From Anisus vortex (lineage: Eukaryota; Mollusca; Gastropoda; Planorbidae): 64,000 nucleotides of DNA. Below, in pieces: positions 1 through 11,900 of the stretch. The notes under the pieces were generated by a model. The model was not told where the DNA came from. It was given only the letters and a program-made list of their open reading frames with translations, and did not search any database. Position 1 is the first letter of the stretch. Each line of letters starts with the position of its first letter. The stretch lies in assembly GCA_949126835.1 (NCBI GenBank), contig OX421497.1:31337742-31401741 (forward strand), in the 5' to 3' direction. The position numbers and the translations under genes were made by a program.

Positions 1-3000
1 GTTGTCCTCTGTATGCTGGCCGTATACTGTGTACCCGACGATTGCCACAGGGAGGTACATCAGGAGGACAACTGTAAACAAAGACGGTACGTGAGACAGA
101 CGTGATCTTTAGAGACGCTGACAACCTCGTCGCCAAAAATGTCATATTGTGTTAATGTTGGAACAGAAAGAAACACGACACGCTCCGTTGTCTACAATCG
201 TCTCACTGACGCTTTATTGCTTTTTCTCGTCCCACGTGATGAGCTGGTCTCACGGGGTCCGAGCAATCCAAACAATACACTCAAACCATGACGTAACAAA
301 CAAAAACTGATACACTACAATGTTGTTCTGTAAAGTAGGCCTACTGTGTAGCTATAAAATATGGTCCTTTTCTTATTTTCCCTTTGAGATTTATTGTATG
401 CAAGACGCTATTGTTTCATCCAATGTTCGACACCAAAAAAGAAATCAGCACGCCGTTTTTATGAGACCATTATTTCGAACTCGCATATTAATTCTAGTTA
501 CGTGGAGCAAGAATAGAGCCCTAAACTAAGTAGTGACCGAAATCCTGTCAAAATCCAAAACGTCAGGTCCATGTTCACAATAATAGTTCATTCTAGAGCA
601 CCATCCAAAGACAAAAAATCCATTGAGCCTGCATATTTAACAGCAGTTTAAACACTACTCCAGCTTTACCGCCGATAGGTGTCACATCTATATTGTCGTC
701 AAAACTTTCTATTTATACATAGTTAACATGATATTGTTGGCCTATAATGGCCCAGTTCAAAGACCACAAAGCGTTACTTACTAATATAAGAAATAAAAAT
801 AGCCAATCCAAACTTTTCAGGGTTTCTCATGTCTGCCTGGAAAGTGGGGAAGGCAGGGTGCCCACCGTATGCAAAACATATTGTGCCGAGTGCAAAAGCA
901 AACGATTTGAACTCCACATTGGGGTGAAAGGCTTCTGCTTGAGTTGTACTATCCACTGCAACGTTGGCGATGACCACACAGCAGGCGATGCTTGTGGCCA
1001 CTGTGGCTCCGATAGCAATAGGCCTGAAACAACGTAGCAAACAACGATCATTTTTAAAACACCGGTTGAAAAACGCTAAATTAAAAGAAAAATAGGTTCT
1101 AATCTGAATTAACATAATACTGTGTATAGCCTAAACAATTCATGAACATTTTTTTTATCAGCTCCTAGGTGCCTGAAAACTTACATCGTAGTGAAATCTA
1201 CTTGAAAGTTGCCAATTTATTTTGTGATTGATTCAATAGTGATTTAATAATTTAATAGTGCTAATACCTATAATGTTTTTGTTACTAGCAATTCTTTACA
1301 AGCAAAATAGTTTCACTATAGACGCATTCACTAAAGCAGCAATGTTGGCAAATGAGAACATTGAGGTAGGCTACAGTATGTTGGCAAATGAGAACATTGA
1401 GGTAGGCTACAGTACGCGTACTGCAGATGGGCTACTATGTACCATGGGAATGTGTGGAAAACACGAGAGCTGTCATCTTTGCTCAACAACAACAAAAATC
1501 GTTTCCCTTGATTAATGTTATCGAAGTGAGAGTCTGAGCAAAACTAAAAAAAATTTTAATAAAGGTCTTAACTCACTACTTCTAAATTGAAAATATATAC
1601 TTCGAAGTGGAAAGGATAAATAAGTTTACATACTAAGACGAAATAAGTTTATATAAGTTTCTCTTTTACATTATAGTGAGAATGTCTGTTATAGTAAGGA
1701 CGCAAAGTTAGCTCACCAGAAATCTTTTGGAGTTCCGAGCCAACAGATTGGGATCAGCGCACCAGCAACAATAAACAGCCAATAACAAAACGATATGTCT
1801 TTGCCAACATTCTTCACTAGCGACTGCAGGTTCCCGGATGCCAGGAGCAGGAAGACAACAGCAGCACCAAACATGGTGAAGTTAATGGCGCATGACACTA
1901 TTAACCTGGAAATATGAAAAAAGGGAACACGTGATTCATACAAGAATATAGTATTTCTTTTTTTTTCTTTGCTAGGACTAGCAGTCAAAATAATAATACC
2001 AGTAATAGAAATGACTTAAAATTCCAATAGTAAGTGTTAAATGATCATTGATTTGTAGGATATAATTGTCAACCTGTAAACCTCTAGGATATAATTAGCA
2101 AATAATATTCTCGAGTTCCTAGGCCCCAAACTAGCCGGGTGTCAATTATTCCATTGAGATTTAGCTTATCAGTGATACTTGTAAGTAATTTTACTTTTTA
2201 TTTGGCGACCTGATTTATCTTGTATGCACGCTCTGCACAAGGATCTACAAAAACTGATGTGTTAATGTTATTCAGTCTGTCACATATTACACCATACATT
2301 AACCCAGTCTGGATATAACAACCAGCCTTAGAGCAAGACCTTCTTATTCTATTTGCGTCTTATAAGCTACAACAGCACACAAAGCATGTAACATAAAGCA
2401 GACAAACCATTCTCTCACTTTGCGACCTGGACATACCTCCCTGGCTTACCGAAGGTGACTTGACCGATGGCTGGATACGGGTACCTCGAGTGGACCTGGT
2501 ATTCCTCGTATCTGTTCATGACCATCAACCAACATTTCCCCAGCAGCATGCCTGTGTATGCAGACACCAAGGCACAAACAACGTTCAGCAGAATTCCAAT
2601 ATAGCCTGAGGAAGTTTTAACAGTAACAAGCATTAGTTGATGATTCTTGATTGTTAAATATTAGTGGCAACCATAAAATAACAGTTTAATTGTGCATTCT
2701 TAAAATGAGTTGGAATTGTCAAGAATTATTATATTTACATTTGTACGTCACTAAGCAAATATTGTTGAACAACAAGTTACATTCTACCATAATCATCATC
2801 GTCTGTCCTTTGGGTTCCTTGTGGAACAATGGGCCTCTGTCAAAACACGCCACTCTCCACGGTCTCTTGCCGGTCGCTTTATCTTCCCAGCTCTTTCCAG
2901 TTCTTCCAGCCTCATCCAATATGCTATGTTTCCATGCTCGTTCGGGTCTTCCTATGTATGGTTTACCCTGGAGGTTCCACTCAAAGGCCTGTCTAGCTCT

Positions 3001-4000
3001 GCTGTTGTTATCTTTCCTGAGGGTGTGTCCAATCCACCCCCACTTCCTTCCATGATTTGTTGTTCTACTGTTCTCTGTCCACACCTCTCCCACAGCTTGG
3101 AGTTTTCTACCTTATCTTACCAATTTATTTTCAGTATATTTCTCAGGCATCTTTAAACATAGGTCTGTAGTTTATTTCTTGCTATCTCCGTTGTTCGCTA
3201 TGTTTCGGACCCAAAATGTAGGACCGTTTTAACGTTTGTATTAAAGATCCTTTAATTACTTTAGTTTTGGCAGAGATGTTTGTAGTTTTACAGACCTTTT
3301 TCAAATTGGCAAAGGTTTATTTGATGTTCTATGTCCTCGTCTATTCCTCCTGATTCTACCATAATACGTTCATGATAATATTGTATTTAATCCTTTTTGA
3401 TACCTCAGAGCAAACTTATTGATTTTCTTTACTAGAGAAATACGGTCTGAGGTATCAGGTTAGTATCAAAAACGCTATTTAGTTTAGGGTGACAACAACA
3501 ACATAATTCTAGCGCTTTGAACCAGGGAACGTCACATGACGATGTGACGCTCTGCCGCCTCCTAGACATTGCGTGTGCCTTAGAAGTAATAGAGAAGGGC
3601 ATCAATAAAAACAACGACACAAGAAACAGTTTCCATTACCGGTTCCAACTAAAGCGCCGGGTAAAGCCAACACTCCAGACCCGGCCATCTCCCCGACTGC
3701 GAAAACTGTTGTGGTGAGTACCGTCAGGCCATGTTTGTGATGTCCCAGCATGCCAATCTCTCCCTGGAATTGATGATGTTTTTTTTTATATATATTATGC
3801 ATCTCCCCGTGCTATTACATATAAAATACTCAGGCAGAAAAGAACAGTAAAAGAAACAAACAAAATAACAACTTAAACATTAACGAGTTCATGTTCTTGG
3901 TTCCATTATAAGATTTTAGTTACATCATAACTGTCTAATTACTGACCTTAACGCTGGATACATGGGTAAGATCACCAAGGGTTTGTTGGGTGTGCACCAT
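1..4000 (-). CDS. AVT1-like amino-acid transporter, copy A (3' part beyond left edge)
   Basis: Multi-pass amino-acid transporter of the amino acid/auxin permease family (Aa_trans; AVT1/SLC32/SLC36-like), expected to move amino acids across the plasma or lysosomal membrane by proton coupling; the substrate is unknown. Coding exons on the minus strand, in order: 4000-3947 (ATG at 4000), 3763-3640, 2605-2437, 1905-1717, 1023-782, and 71-1, where the window ends. All junctions are GT-AG and the frame is continuous. Family landmarks are [13 protein letters not shown] (exon 2), [18 protein letters not shown] (exon 3), GTPKDFW (end of exon 4) and [20 protein letters not shown] (exon 5). Internal exon lengths (124, 169, 189, 242) equal those of copy B, so this is a tandem paralogue, apparently intact so far. 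About 245 residues are visible; the last part of exon 6 and exons 7-8 are missing. An intron carries a 36-bp tandem duplication and another carries a LINE fragment. Confidence 0.9.
1342..1413. repeat. 36-bp perfect tandem duplication
   Basis: Two identical 36-bp units (1342-1377 and 1378-1413) lie in the intron between exons 5 and 4 of transporter copy A. No coding role is apparent. Confidence 0.9.
2719..3110 (-). mobile_element. 3'-end fragment of a non-LTR retrotransposon (family R)
   Basis: Read on the minus strand this encodes a C-terminal reverse-transcriptase tail of the kind [10 protein letters not shown]...[12 protein letters not shown]...GRPERAWK, the WIGHxLR / WNPQGKRxxGRPxxxWR region that ends many endonuclease-reverse transcriptase LINEs. 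It lies in intron 2 of transporter copy A, in the same orientation as the gene. It is 5'-truncated and degenerate. A second, independent copy lies at 50590-50845. The clade was not determined. Confidence 0.7.
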
Positions 4001-7000
4001 TTCCACTAAAGAAAAAAATAAATGCATGGGTACTTTCACACCACATTACAAAAAAGAAAACTTAAAAAAAAATATAGTATACAATAACCTTTTACTCATA
4101 ACAAAATTGTGGACTTAAAATATATAGGTCTATGTATATTTTGTGCGTGTGTTCACATCATAAGATCGCGGGGGTTTGTTAAAACAATCTAACAGGGCAC
4201 AACCAGAGGAAGAAGAAAGAGATGACGGCAGAGAAAAGGCTTGGAGGATATTGGCCTAATCATAGAATGTATGGGAATGAGGCTGAGAAGCGCAGAAAGG
4301 CGAGAGGAATGGAGTAAGTCATATGTGCATGATGCCCCAACTGTCCAAAAGACTAAAGAACATGTAGGATATAGCCTATATAAAAATCTATGTAATGCGC
4401 GCAGTTGACATGCTATTTGTTTTGTTTTGTTTATCAGAGTGTTATTGAAGTTATTTAAAATCAACCAATGTTGTGTACATTATTTACTAATCAATTCATT
4501 CATTGAAAATAAGCCTGCATTGGAATTCTATTAGAAACTTGTATGCATAACGTTCATTAAATTATCTGAGTGGTTTATGTGAATTGGTTAAAAGAAAAGA
4601 AAACCCTAGATAGAAGACGACAGACTCAAGAACACAATACAAAAAATGAACGAACAACGCAGAAAAACAACAAGAAAGATACACCAACCAGCAAATGAAT
4701 AATATGCAGAAACAGTCTAACTAATGTTGTATTGTTCGAAAGATAAAGAAGAAATTTAATAGACATAACATGGACAATAAGGGGAAAAATAAATATAGAC
4801 TAACTATAAGTCAACAAAATTATATTTACCACGTCTTCACTTTTTCGTTATAAAACTCGGAATTTAAATTACAGCCTTTATTAGATTATTTAAATACTAA
4901 ATCACTTTCATTCACTTTGGCCTGTATTAAAACAAGATGAGAAGATGGTCTTTCCATAAGAGTTCTTTGTGTGTGTGTGTGTTGTATTTTACCAATGAGC
5001 TTGTAGCTCAAATTCCTTAAACCATTGGCATTGAGACTATCGCTAAAAAAACGTTGTCTTAATTCAATAAATTAAATCTGTCTTTTTATTGTTAGTCTAT
5101 AAAAATTCCCCCAAAACAACACACAAAACGCAATCCAGGCGACTTGGATATTTAATTGAAGTATAACACACACTGTTACTGATAGATTTATGGAGATGAT
5201 CGTTTCACGTATGCCTACTTGCTTTTTACACCCAGTATCAACACACACCTCTGCCTCTCTTTCCTCGGTACGGTTTTTTGGTTGGTTAGGTCATTAAATA
5301 GATCAGTTCAATCTTTGACCTGACTAATAATCTTTTTTTTTTATATATTTGATTGTTTGTGACGGTACAAGTAATGCATCTCATTATCTGTATCTATTTG
5401 TTATCAGTAATAGCCTACGTTTAGTAACTTTCATTGCAAGATAGGCCTATTGTTATAGTCTATATTCTGGATGTCAAGAACAACCCTAACAGCATATTAT
5501 ATTTTTTCAATTTGGACCAATATTTAAATATTGAACCTATGTTGGTCTAATAGGTCTATAGTGTGCTGTTAGGGAAGTGCCTGATTTATAACATGAAGCA
5601 TAAAGTAGCCTATCTACAAAACAACATTTTTAATTCACCGGACTGTCAACCGACACGTCGCGGGTTCAATCCCTGCAGGAGTTTTGGGCCTAGTGGACGT
5701 AATAAAAATCTTCTATATAGAAGGAACGTCCGTAAAACGTAGGCCTATAAATTATGTTGTTTTTTCTGAACCTGGCGCAAAAAAAAAAAAAAAGAATGTC
5801 GTGCTGTGATTCAATGTGTAGTTATTATTAAGCGCTTAATTAGATTATCATTTCACACACGAATAGATATTGAAGATTACAAAAGTAATGTCATGCAATC
5901 GGAATACGTTTGAATAATTGGGTCGAATATCAAATTACAGTGTTACGCCCTTTGTAGCTCAAAGTTAGTGATCACTGAGCATAATTATATAGTGTGCGCT
6001 TTCAGCAGGAAACCAGGAAAAGAGAATTCATCTCGAAATTACCAACATTGTACGTCGCTGATTTATTAATAGAGCAGAGGTGTAAAAAAAAAAACAACGA
6101 CCGTTAATTGGACTTAAAACAAGAATTTGATTTGCGAAAGATATAGTCTAGAAGGAATTTTTTTTCAACATGCAATCAATCCTCGTTTCTTTGTGTGAAA
6201 AACGTCTTTCTGAGGATGCATATGTAAAGTGTATTGTTAATACAGAAAAACAAACAACCTCAAAGACCATGAGTTGAATATTTTTATTGGCTAATAAATA
6301 ATGATCAATATATCACATTTACAAACTTAACATCTTCAAAGTTTAAAAATCATCTTCATTATGAAGATTTTTAAAAACATAATTCAATATTTAGATACAT
6401 AAATAAACAAACAGCACATTTCATCAAAATTATTTATTTGCATTAAGACAAAGAATAAAAATACATATTTAAATTATTGCCATTATTTGTCAATAAACAA
6501 TAAATGTAATCAATACATTCTTCAATATGGTTTTCTGTTTGTAATGTAAGAAATGAGGATTTATAGAAAAATTAGAAAGGCCCACATAAAGATTTTAAAT
6601 TGGCATATCTTTTTTGGTGTGCCATCAATATAAATATGTACAGAATGAACTTCAATAACAATTTTTATTGATTCAATGAATCGATAGAAACTAGATAAAC
6701 ACCTTCCATGAACTGGAATATATAATGACAATCATCAGCAAAAATATTTATTTAAAAAGCAACAACAGAACAGCTTGCAAATATTATACAATTAAAACAG
6801 TTGACAGAATAAAATAGTAAAATCTTTTTAAAAATATGTGTAAAAAAACAGCTTAACTTCATTTGACTAAGATTTTATGGATAATCATTTTTGTAGTCCT
6901 CCATTTTCTGCACAATCAGTTCATTTAAACATTATCTGAACAAGTTTCCAGCACATCACTTATGATTAATAAAAAAAATAAGAACTATAAGTTTAAAATG

Positions 7001-7094
7001 TTCCACTCCTTTGAAAAACTAATTTTTATTTCAGTGTTTTCCCCCAAATCCAAATCTATGAATTTTATATTTTAGACTTTTTCATGCAATACAA
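4001..7094. other. intergenic spacer between transporter copies A and B
   Basis: AT-rich DNA with no convincing exons, between the start codon of copy A and the hAT element downstream of copy B. Promoter and 5' UTR of copy A should lie just above 4000, but no clear TATA or initiator was recognised. The only structured item is a SINE fragment at 5630-5740. Confidence 0.6.
5630..5740 (+). mobile_element. SINE (family T) fragment with a family-J LINE 3' tail
   Basis: It starts with a tRNA-like 3' half (TTCACCGGACTGTCAACC, then a box-B-like GCGGGTTCAATCCC) and continues with a body shared with the SINE at 28391-28651 (AGGAGTTTTGGG, CTAG, GACGTAATA). It ends in CTTCTATATAGAAG and GGAACGTCCGTAAAACG, which match the 3' terminus of the LINE at 60345-62130. 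The 14-nt CTTCTATATAGAAG is a perfect palindrome. The 5' tRNA half is missing. Confidence 0.65.
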
Positions 7095-8299
7095 CACAGG
7101 TTCTCAACGGGGTCGTTATCGCCCCCCGGGGGGCTTGAGGGGGGTGCTTACGTTCCCGGGGGCGATTGGGGACGGTGAAGGGCAAGTGGGCGTTACAAAT
7201 GTACCTAATATAATTTGAACACCTCAGCTATTTGAATCGAGTATTCTTTTTATGAAATGTGATGTAAACGCAAGTGCTGCTAAATATCTGATATCCCCCA
7301 ACAGTAGGCCTACATAGTCTTATATTTAAAAAAAAAAGGAATCGCAATGAGTTTTCGAAGAAGTAGGGGTCAGCATTAGATAAGTATGGTCAGTGCGGCC
7401 GGCTGGTCCTGTGGTTGGTTCACCGGACTGTCAACCGACACGTGGCGGGTTCTATCCCTGCCATCGACCGATCCGTGTCGCCCTGGCATCTGCTAATAAC
7501 ATGTATGATAGTTTGACCGGAATACTTTTTTCCATTAGGAGGCGCGTCGTCGGTATTTTACCCATTGCCCCTCCTGTGGGCCTTCTCGGCTTGTATTGTT
7601 TTGAGTTTTGAGAACCAGAGCTCCGGGGGAAGGGGGGTGACTAAGACTTCCCACACATTTGTGAAAAGCACAACTTGGCAAAAGGCAAAGATCTACACGT
7701 TGTTTGATGTAATTAATGATTTTGAGATGTTCACCTTTTCAGTAGTACCATTATGTGGAATAAATACGTAGTAATCATACAGACTAGGTAGTTAATGTAA
7801 TGTTTTAAAATATACATATAAATTCTCTAGTCATATAATATTTATATAATTTTCAAATACTTTTTACAGTTTGATCATTTGAAACTTCTATGTTGTAAAC
7901 CATTAATTTTTTTATAAAAGAAAAAAAAAACATTAGAAATATTAGCTCAAATGTAACGGGTTAATTATCTCCCTTTAATTAAACACATGTTTCCATTTAT
8001 TCAATAGTTTTAAAATCGTCAATGTTCCTCCACTTAAAAAAAAAAAGATCTACATCTAAGAAGGTTGTAGTAATATCAAACCAGTTAAGCTGTGAGTTTT
8101 GGCAATAATTTTGTATTGCATTCTTATCACCCTCTTTTGTGGAAAGTAGATTTTATGCTAGTACCATTTTGTTGTAAAAAAATAATAAAAAAAATAAAAA
8201 AAAAACATAAAAAAACAAGCTACAAATAGTGGAAGGGGGCGGTGATCGGAAAAATTGTTTAAAAGGGGGCGGTGAGCCGAAAAAGGTTGAGAACCTATG
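7095..8299. mobile_element. non-autonomous hAT-type DNA transposon, 1205 bp
   Basis: The ends are imperfect terminal inverted repeats, CACAGGTTCTCAAC on the left and the complement of CATAGGTTCTCAAC on the right. They are flanked by a perfect 8-bp target-site duplication, CAATACAA (7087-7094 and 8300-8307), the length typical of hAT elements. Just inside both ends are G-rich blocks (GGGGGCG). No transposase ORF is present. Inside are a tRNA-like SINE head (7385-7480) and a module of about 480 bp also found inside the hAT element at 62331-63870. Confidence 0.85.
7385..7480 (+). repeat. tRNA-derived SINE head inside the hAT element
   Basis: GCCGGCTGGTCCTGTGGTTGGTT resembles an A box and D arm, and GGCGGGTTCTATCCCTGCC resembles a B box and T arm, around ACTGTCAACC. 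The same head occurs at 28570-28650 (minus) and 5630-5670. The acceptor stem does not close properly, so it is not a functional tRNA gene. Confidence 0.6.
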
Positions 8300-8519
8300 C
8301 AATACAATAAGCTTGGCTTTTGTTTCCAAAAAGAAATGTTTGTTTTTAGCAGCCCCTATGTTTAATGTTCATTGATAAATAGAAATAAAATTTAACATCT
8401 CTATTTAAAAACAACAATAATGTATTCAAGTGAGTAAAACAAATATGAAAAGAAATTTTATAGCTTTGTTCTTTTTTTCTTTGTGTTCAATAATTTTTTT
8501 TCATTAGAAAAAAAAAGTT

Positions 8520-8905
8520 GTTTCAATATAATGTTCATTAATATCATGCTCATCACTAAAATGTTCAACAGTATAATGTTCATTACTAAACTGTTGAGCA
8601 ATATAAAATGTTCAACAATATAATGTTCATCACTGGAATGTTGAGCTATATAAAATGTTCAACAATACAATGTTCATCATTACATGTTTAACAATATAAG
8701 GTCCATCACTGGAATGTTGAGCTATATAAAATGTTCAACAATACAATGTTCATCATTACATGTTTAACAATATAAGGTCCATCACAAAATTGTTCCACAA
8801 TATAATGCTTATCACTAAAATGTTCAACACTATAATGTTCATCACTAAAATACTGAACAATATAAAATGTTCAACCATATAAAATGTTCAAAACAATATA
8901 ATGTT
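8520..8905. repeat. AT-rich minisatellite next to the stop codon of transporter copy B
   Basis: Degenerate units built on TGTTCAACAATATAATG and TTCATCACTAAAA repeat about a dozen times. A 76-bp higher-order unit is duplicated almost exactly (8631-8706 and 8707-8782). The array ends about 10 bp beyond the TGA of copy B, so it would lie in the 3' UTR of that gene. Confidence 0.85.
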
Positions 8906-8915
8906 CATGAAGCTG

Positions 8916-11900
8916 TCAGACATAACAAGGCTTAGAGAAACTGCTAGATGCCAAGTCAGAGACTGCTGAGTAAGTTGAAGCAATGCCAGCGATGGCTCCT
9001 ATGGCAATTATTTCAATACAGGCAACTTTTTCATGAAGTGAGGCATTCCTGGCACAAACGAAACAAAATAATGAAAAATTAAAAAAAGGTAAATAATAAT
9101 ACTTTTATGTATAAGTATTTATTTTTAGATATTTTTATATTCATTTTCCCTAAACCAAACCAAAATTTGAAGTTGAATAGATTCAGTATTTAAAAAGCAC
9201 AGTGCACTTTTACCATCCTGAGGGTCTTGGCTTCAAACCTAGTTAAAGCCTTTATTTTTTTTCTTTTACATGGGCCTATGGGCAGAGTGGCATTCGGGCA
9301 TGGAATGGGTTGCCTGAACAAACCAGGAAAACCAGTAACGTAACATCATTTAAAACATTAATAAAAATGCTAGACTAAACTCGGACCACGGATGAGCGTA
9401 GGACGCAATATTCTTCCCTATAGAAGGAGTGTCTGCAATGTATAAGATAAGGGCTTCTCTAACCTTTAGTGAACCAAAAGGACAATGGGCATTGTGTTGG
9501 ACACAATATTCCCATGTATACCATGAATAAGGAAGTTGGTCAACAAGTGCAAAAAAATGTTCCCTAAAAAGTGCCCTAAGTCTACACTAATGAAGAGATC
9601 AGATACAGCTATAAAGTTTTGCATAATAAGCTGCTAATTGAATTTTTTTAAAACATTTTTTCATTTCTGTATTACACATCATCAATCCATTAATAAATTC
9701 AATCAACTGTATTGAAAAATGTTATTTAAATTATTTCATGTTTTTGTAATTTTTCTTAAGTAATATATACTTTTAATTAATAATCATATTCAGGAGACTT
9801 GGCTTTGGGCTGAAAATCTTTTCCTTTAGTGAGGCACCTTTAGATCAGGCCAGGTTTCAGGCTCTCTGCATTTTGCTGAGCCTCAATGGCTCAAGTCCTT
9901 AAAAGTGTAAAGTGTTTAAATAATTGAGCAACCATCAGGCCACTTACACAGTTTCCCAATTCCCCTCCATTGAACACAGCTTCAGGTAAAAGACTGGAGG
10001 TAAAATGTAGGCCAAGAGTGTGGTAGTTGATCCACCAACTAAAGAGAGAATGGCACCAAAACGAGGGATGGACTCTGCCACAAATAATATTAACACCATC
10101 ACTGCTGTCCTAAATAGAACTCGCTTAATTCCAAAACCTGCAAATAAAAACAATATGATTCTGAAATATCTTAACAAGAAAGAATGATTTCTACATATTT
10201 CTTTTAATAGGTTAAGTTGTCAATTATACATTAGTTCCTGTCACCTTATATACTGATCAGTCAATAGGGGTAGAGTAATACCCATTCCTGTGGACAGCAT
10301 AATGTTCACTTAACCTTTACTTTTCTCAACTGATGTCAAGTACCTTAACCCTTAAAGACTCTTGACACAACTGAGAGAATGAATAACAAAAAAAGTTTAT
10401 CAATATGATTTTTAAACACAAGTCCTCCAGAATTGAAATCTAAAAGTCTGAAGCTTGACCACATTACTTCATTACTTTTGTAGAAAAGAAAAAAAATCCC
10501 TGTCTGACCAATTTGATCTATGGGGTCTGTGAAATGGCGTTCACAAGAGTTTCCATTCATGGCCGAGGCATTCTAAGGATTGTGTGGTCAGCACAATGGC
10601 CAGCCACCTTTAATTTCGCTTCAATTAATGTTATATACCCATCAGAGCTGGGTTGACTCAGGGACACACTCCAGACCCTGAAAGTGCTTCTTGTGCATTT
10701 TATTATTCCCTTTACAGATCAGACTGCCAGTACCGTCTTTCTGATAAATTGGACTCTTTTTGTGAGACTTTAGGGTACAGAGCTTTTCTTCCATGGTGGC
10801 AGACCAGGTGTCAGTTTTCTATGTGTAATTTGTATCTGCTCTCGAGTTTGGAATCCCATTTGAAATGGGCATGCAAGAGTGTGGCTTAGTCCAATTTGGT
10901 ACTGATGGTCCAGCAGTCTGGTGTGTCCTGATTGGAGTCTGTTTATAGTGGTCTCCTCATATCTGAGGAGGTGTAGCCAGTAATCAAATACTGGTGGATT
11001 TTGTTTCAGAAACAAATCTTAGCCTTCACAAGCATTTAAACTCAGGACCCTCAATATGCCAGCACAGCATGAAAATGGGATGTATTTAGATCGCTAGAAA
11101 AAGGCCAAATATCTTATTTTAACTTTGTTAAACTGACATTCATTCAGCATTCAGGCCACTTATTTTTTCTATGCCTACTTACTTGCAGGTATATGCAGCA
11201 GTTGTTCCCCTTCCTGGCACACTGGGTTGATCACTATGATGAAACTGCATATAAGGTGGAGGGTGATGAGTATTTCCACAGTGTACCGCATCGGGCCAGC
11301 TGACACACTCAGCAGTATGTTGTCCTGGGCCTCCTTGCCATACACCATATAGCCGCTGATAGCCACAGGTAGGTACATAAGTAAAACAACTACCAATGAT
11401 AAAGAGTTGAGAAATTTTACTTTTACTAACATCTTGGAAACAAAACTCAATGAAAAAAAGTGTGCATGAACGAGCATTTTATATTTACATTTTTTTGTTT
11501 AAAGTCTGACAAAGCAAAAAATATTTACTATATGAAACAAGTCCTTAAATTTGCAAGTCAGGAAATTTAATAAAGCAGTGTAGCCAAGTTGCCATCATTT
11601 ATAACCAAACAGCATTTGGCGGCAATAAGAAAAAAAAGAGTAAAAATAGATGTGACATTAAAGTTTCTGAGGCGTAGAGTTGAAAAGTGAATATTATTTA
11701 CTTCACTAAAATATTTTGTTTTATATATGATGAGTAAATTAAAACAAATTCTATTGTGGCTTTAACTAAGAAACTGCAAAAGAGAGACTGCCATTAGAGG
11801 ATAGGTTTGCTTAGCCATACGAGGAAATGCAACCCCAACCCACGGTGATGTAGCATCGTATCTTGAGACAGAAGGATGTTGAAGTATATTAATGAGATTA

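Noticed and set aside
747..1037. Plus-strand 96-codon frame
   Set aside because: Antisense shadow of transporter A exon 5, which has family motifs and splice sites.
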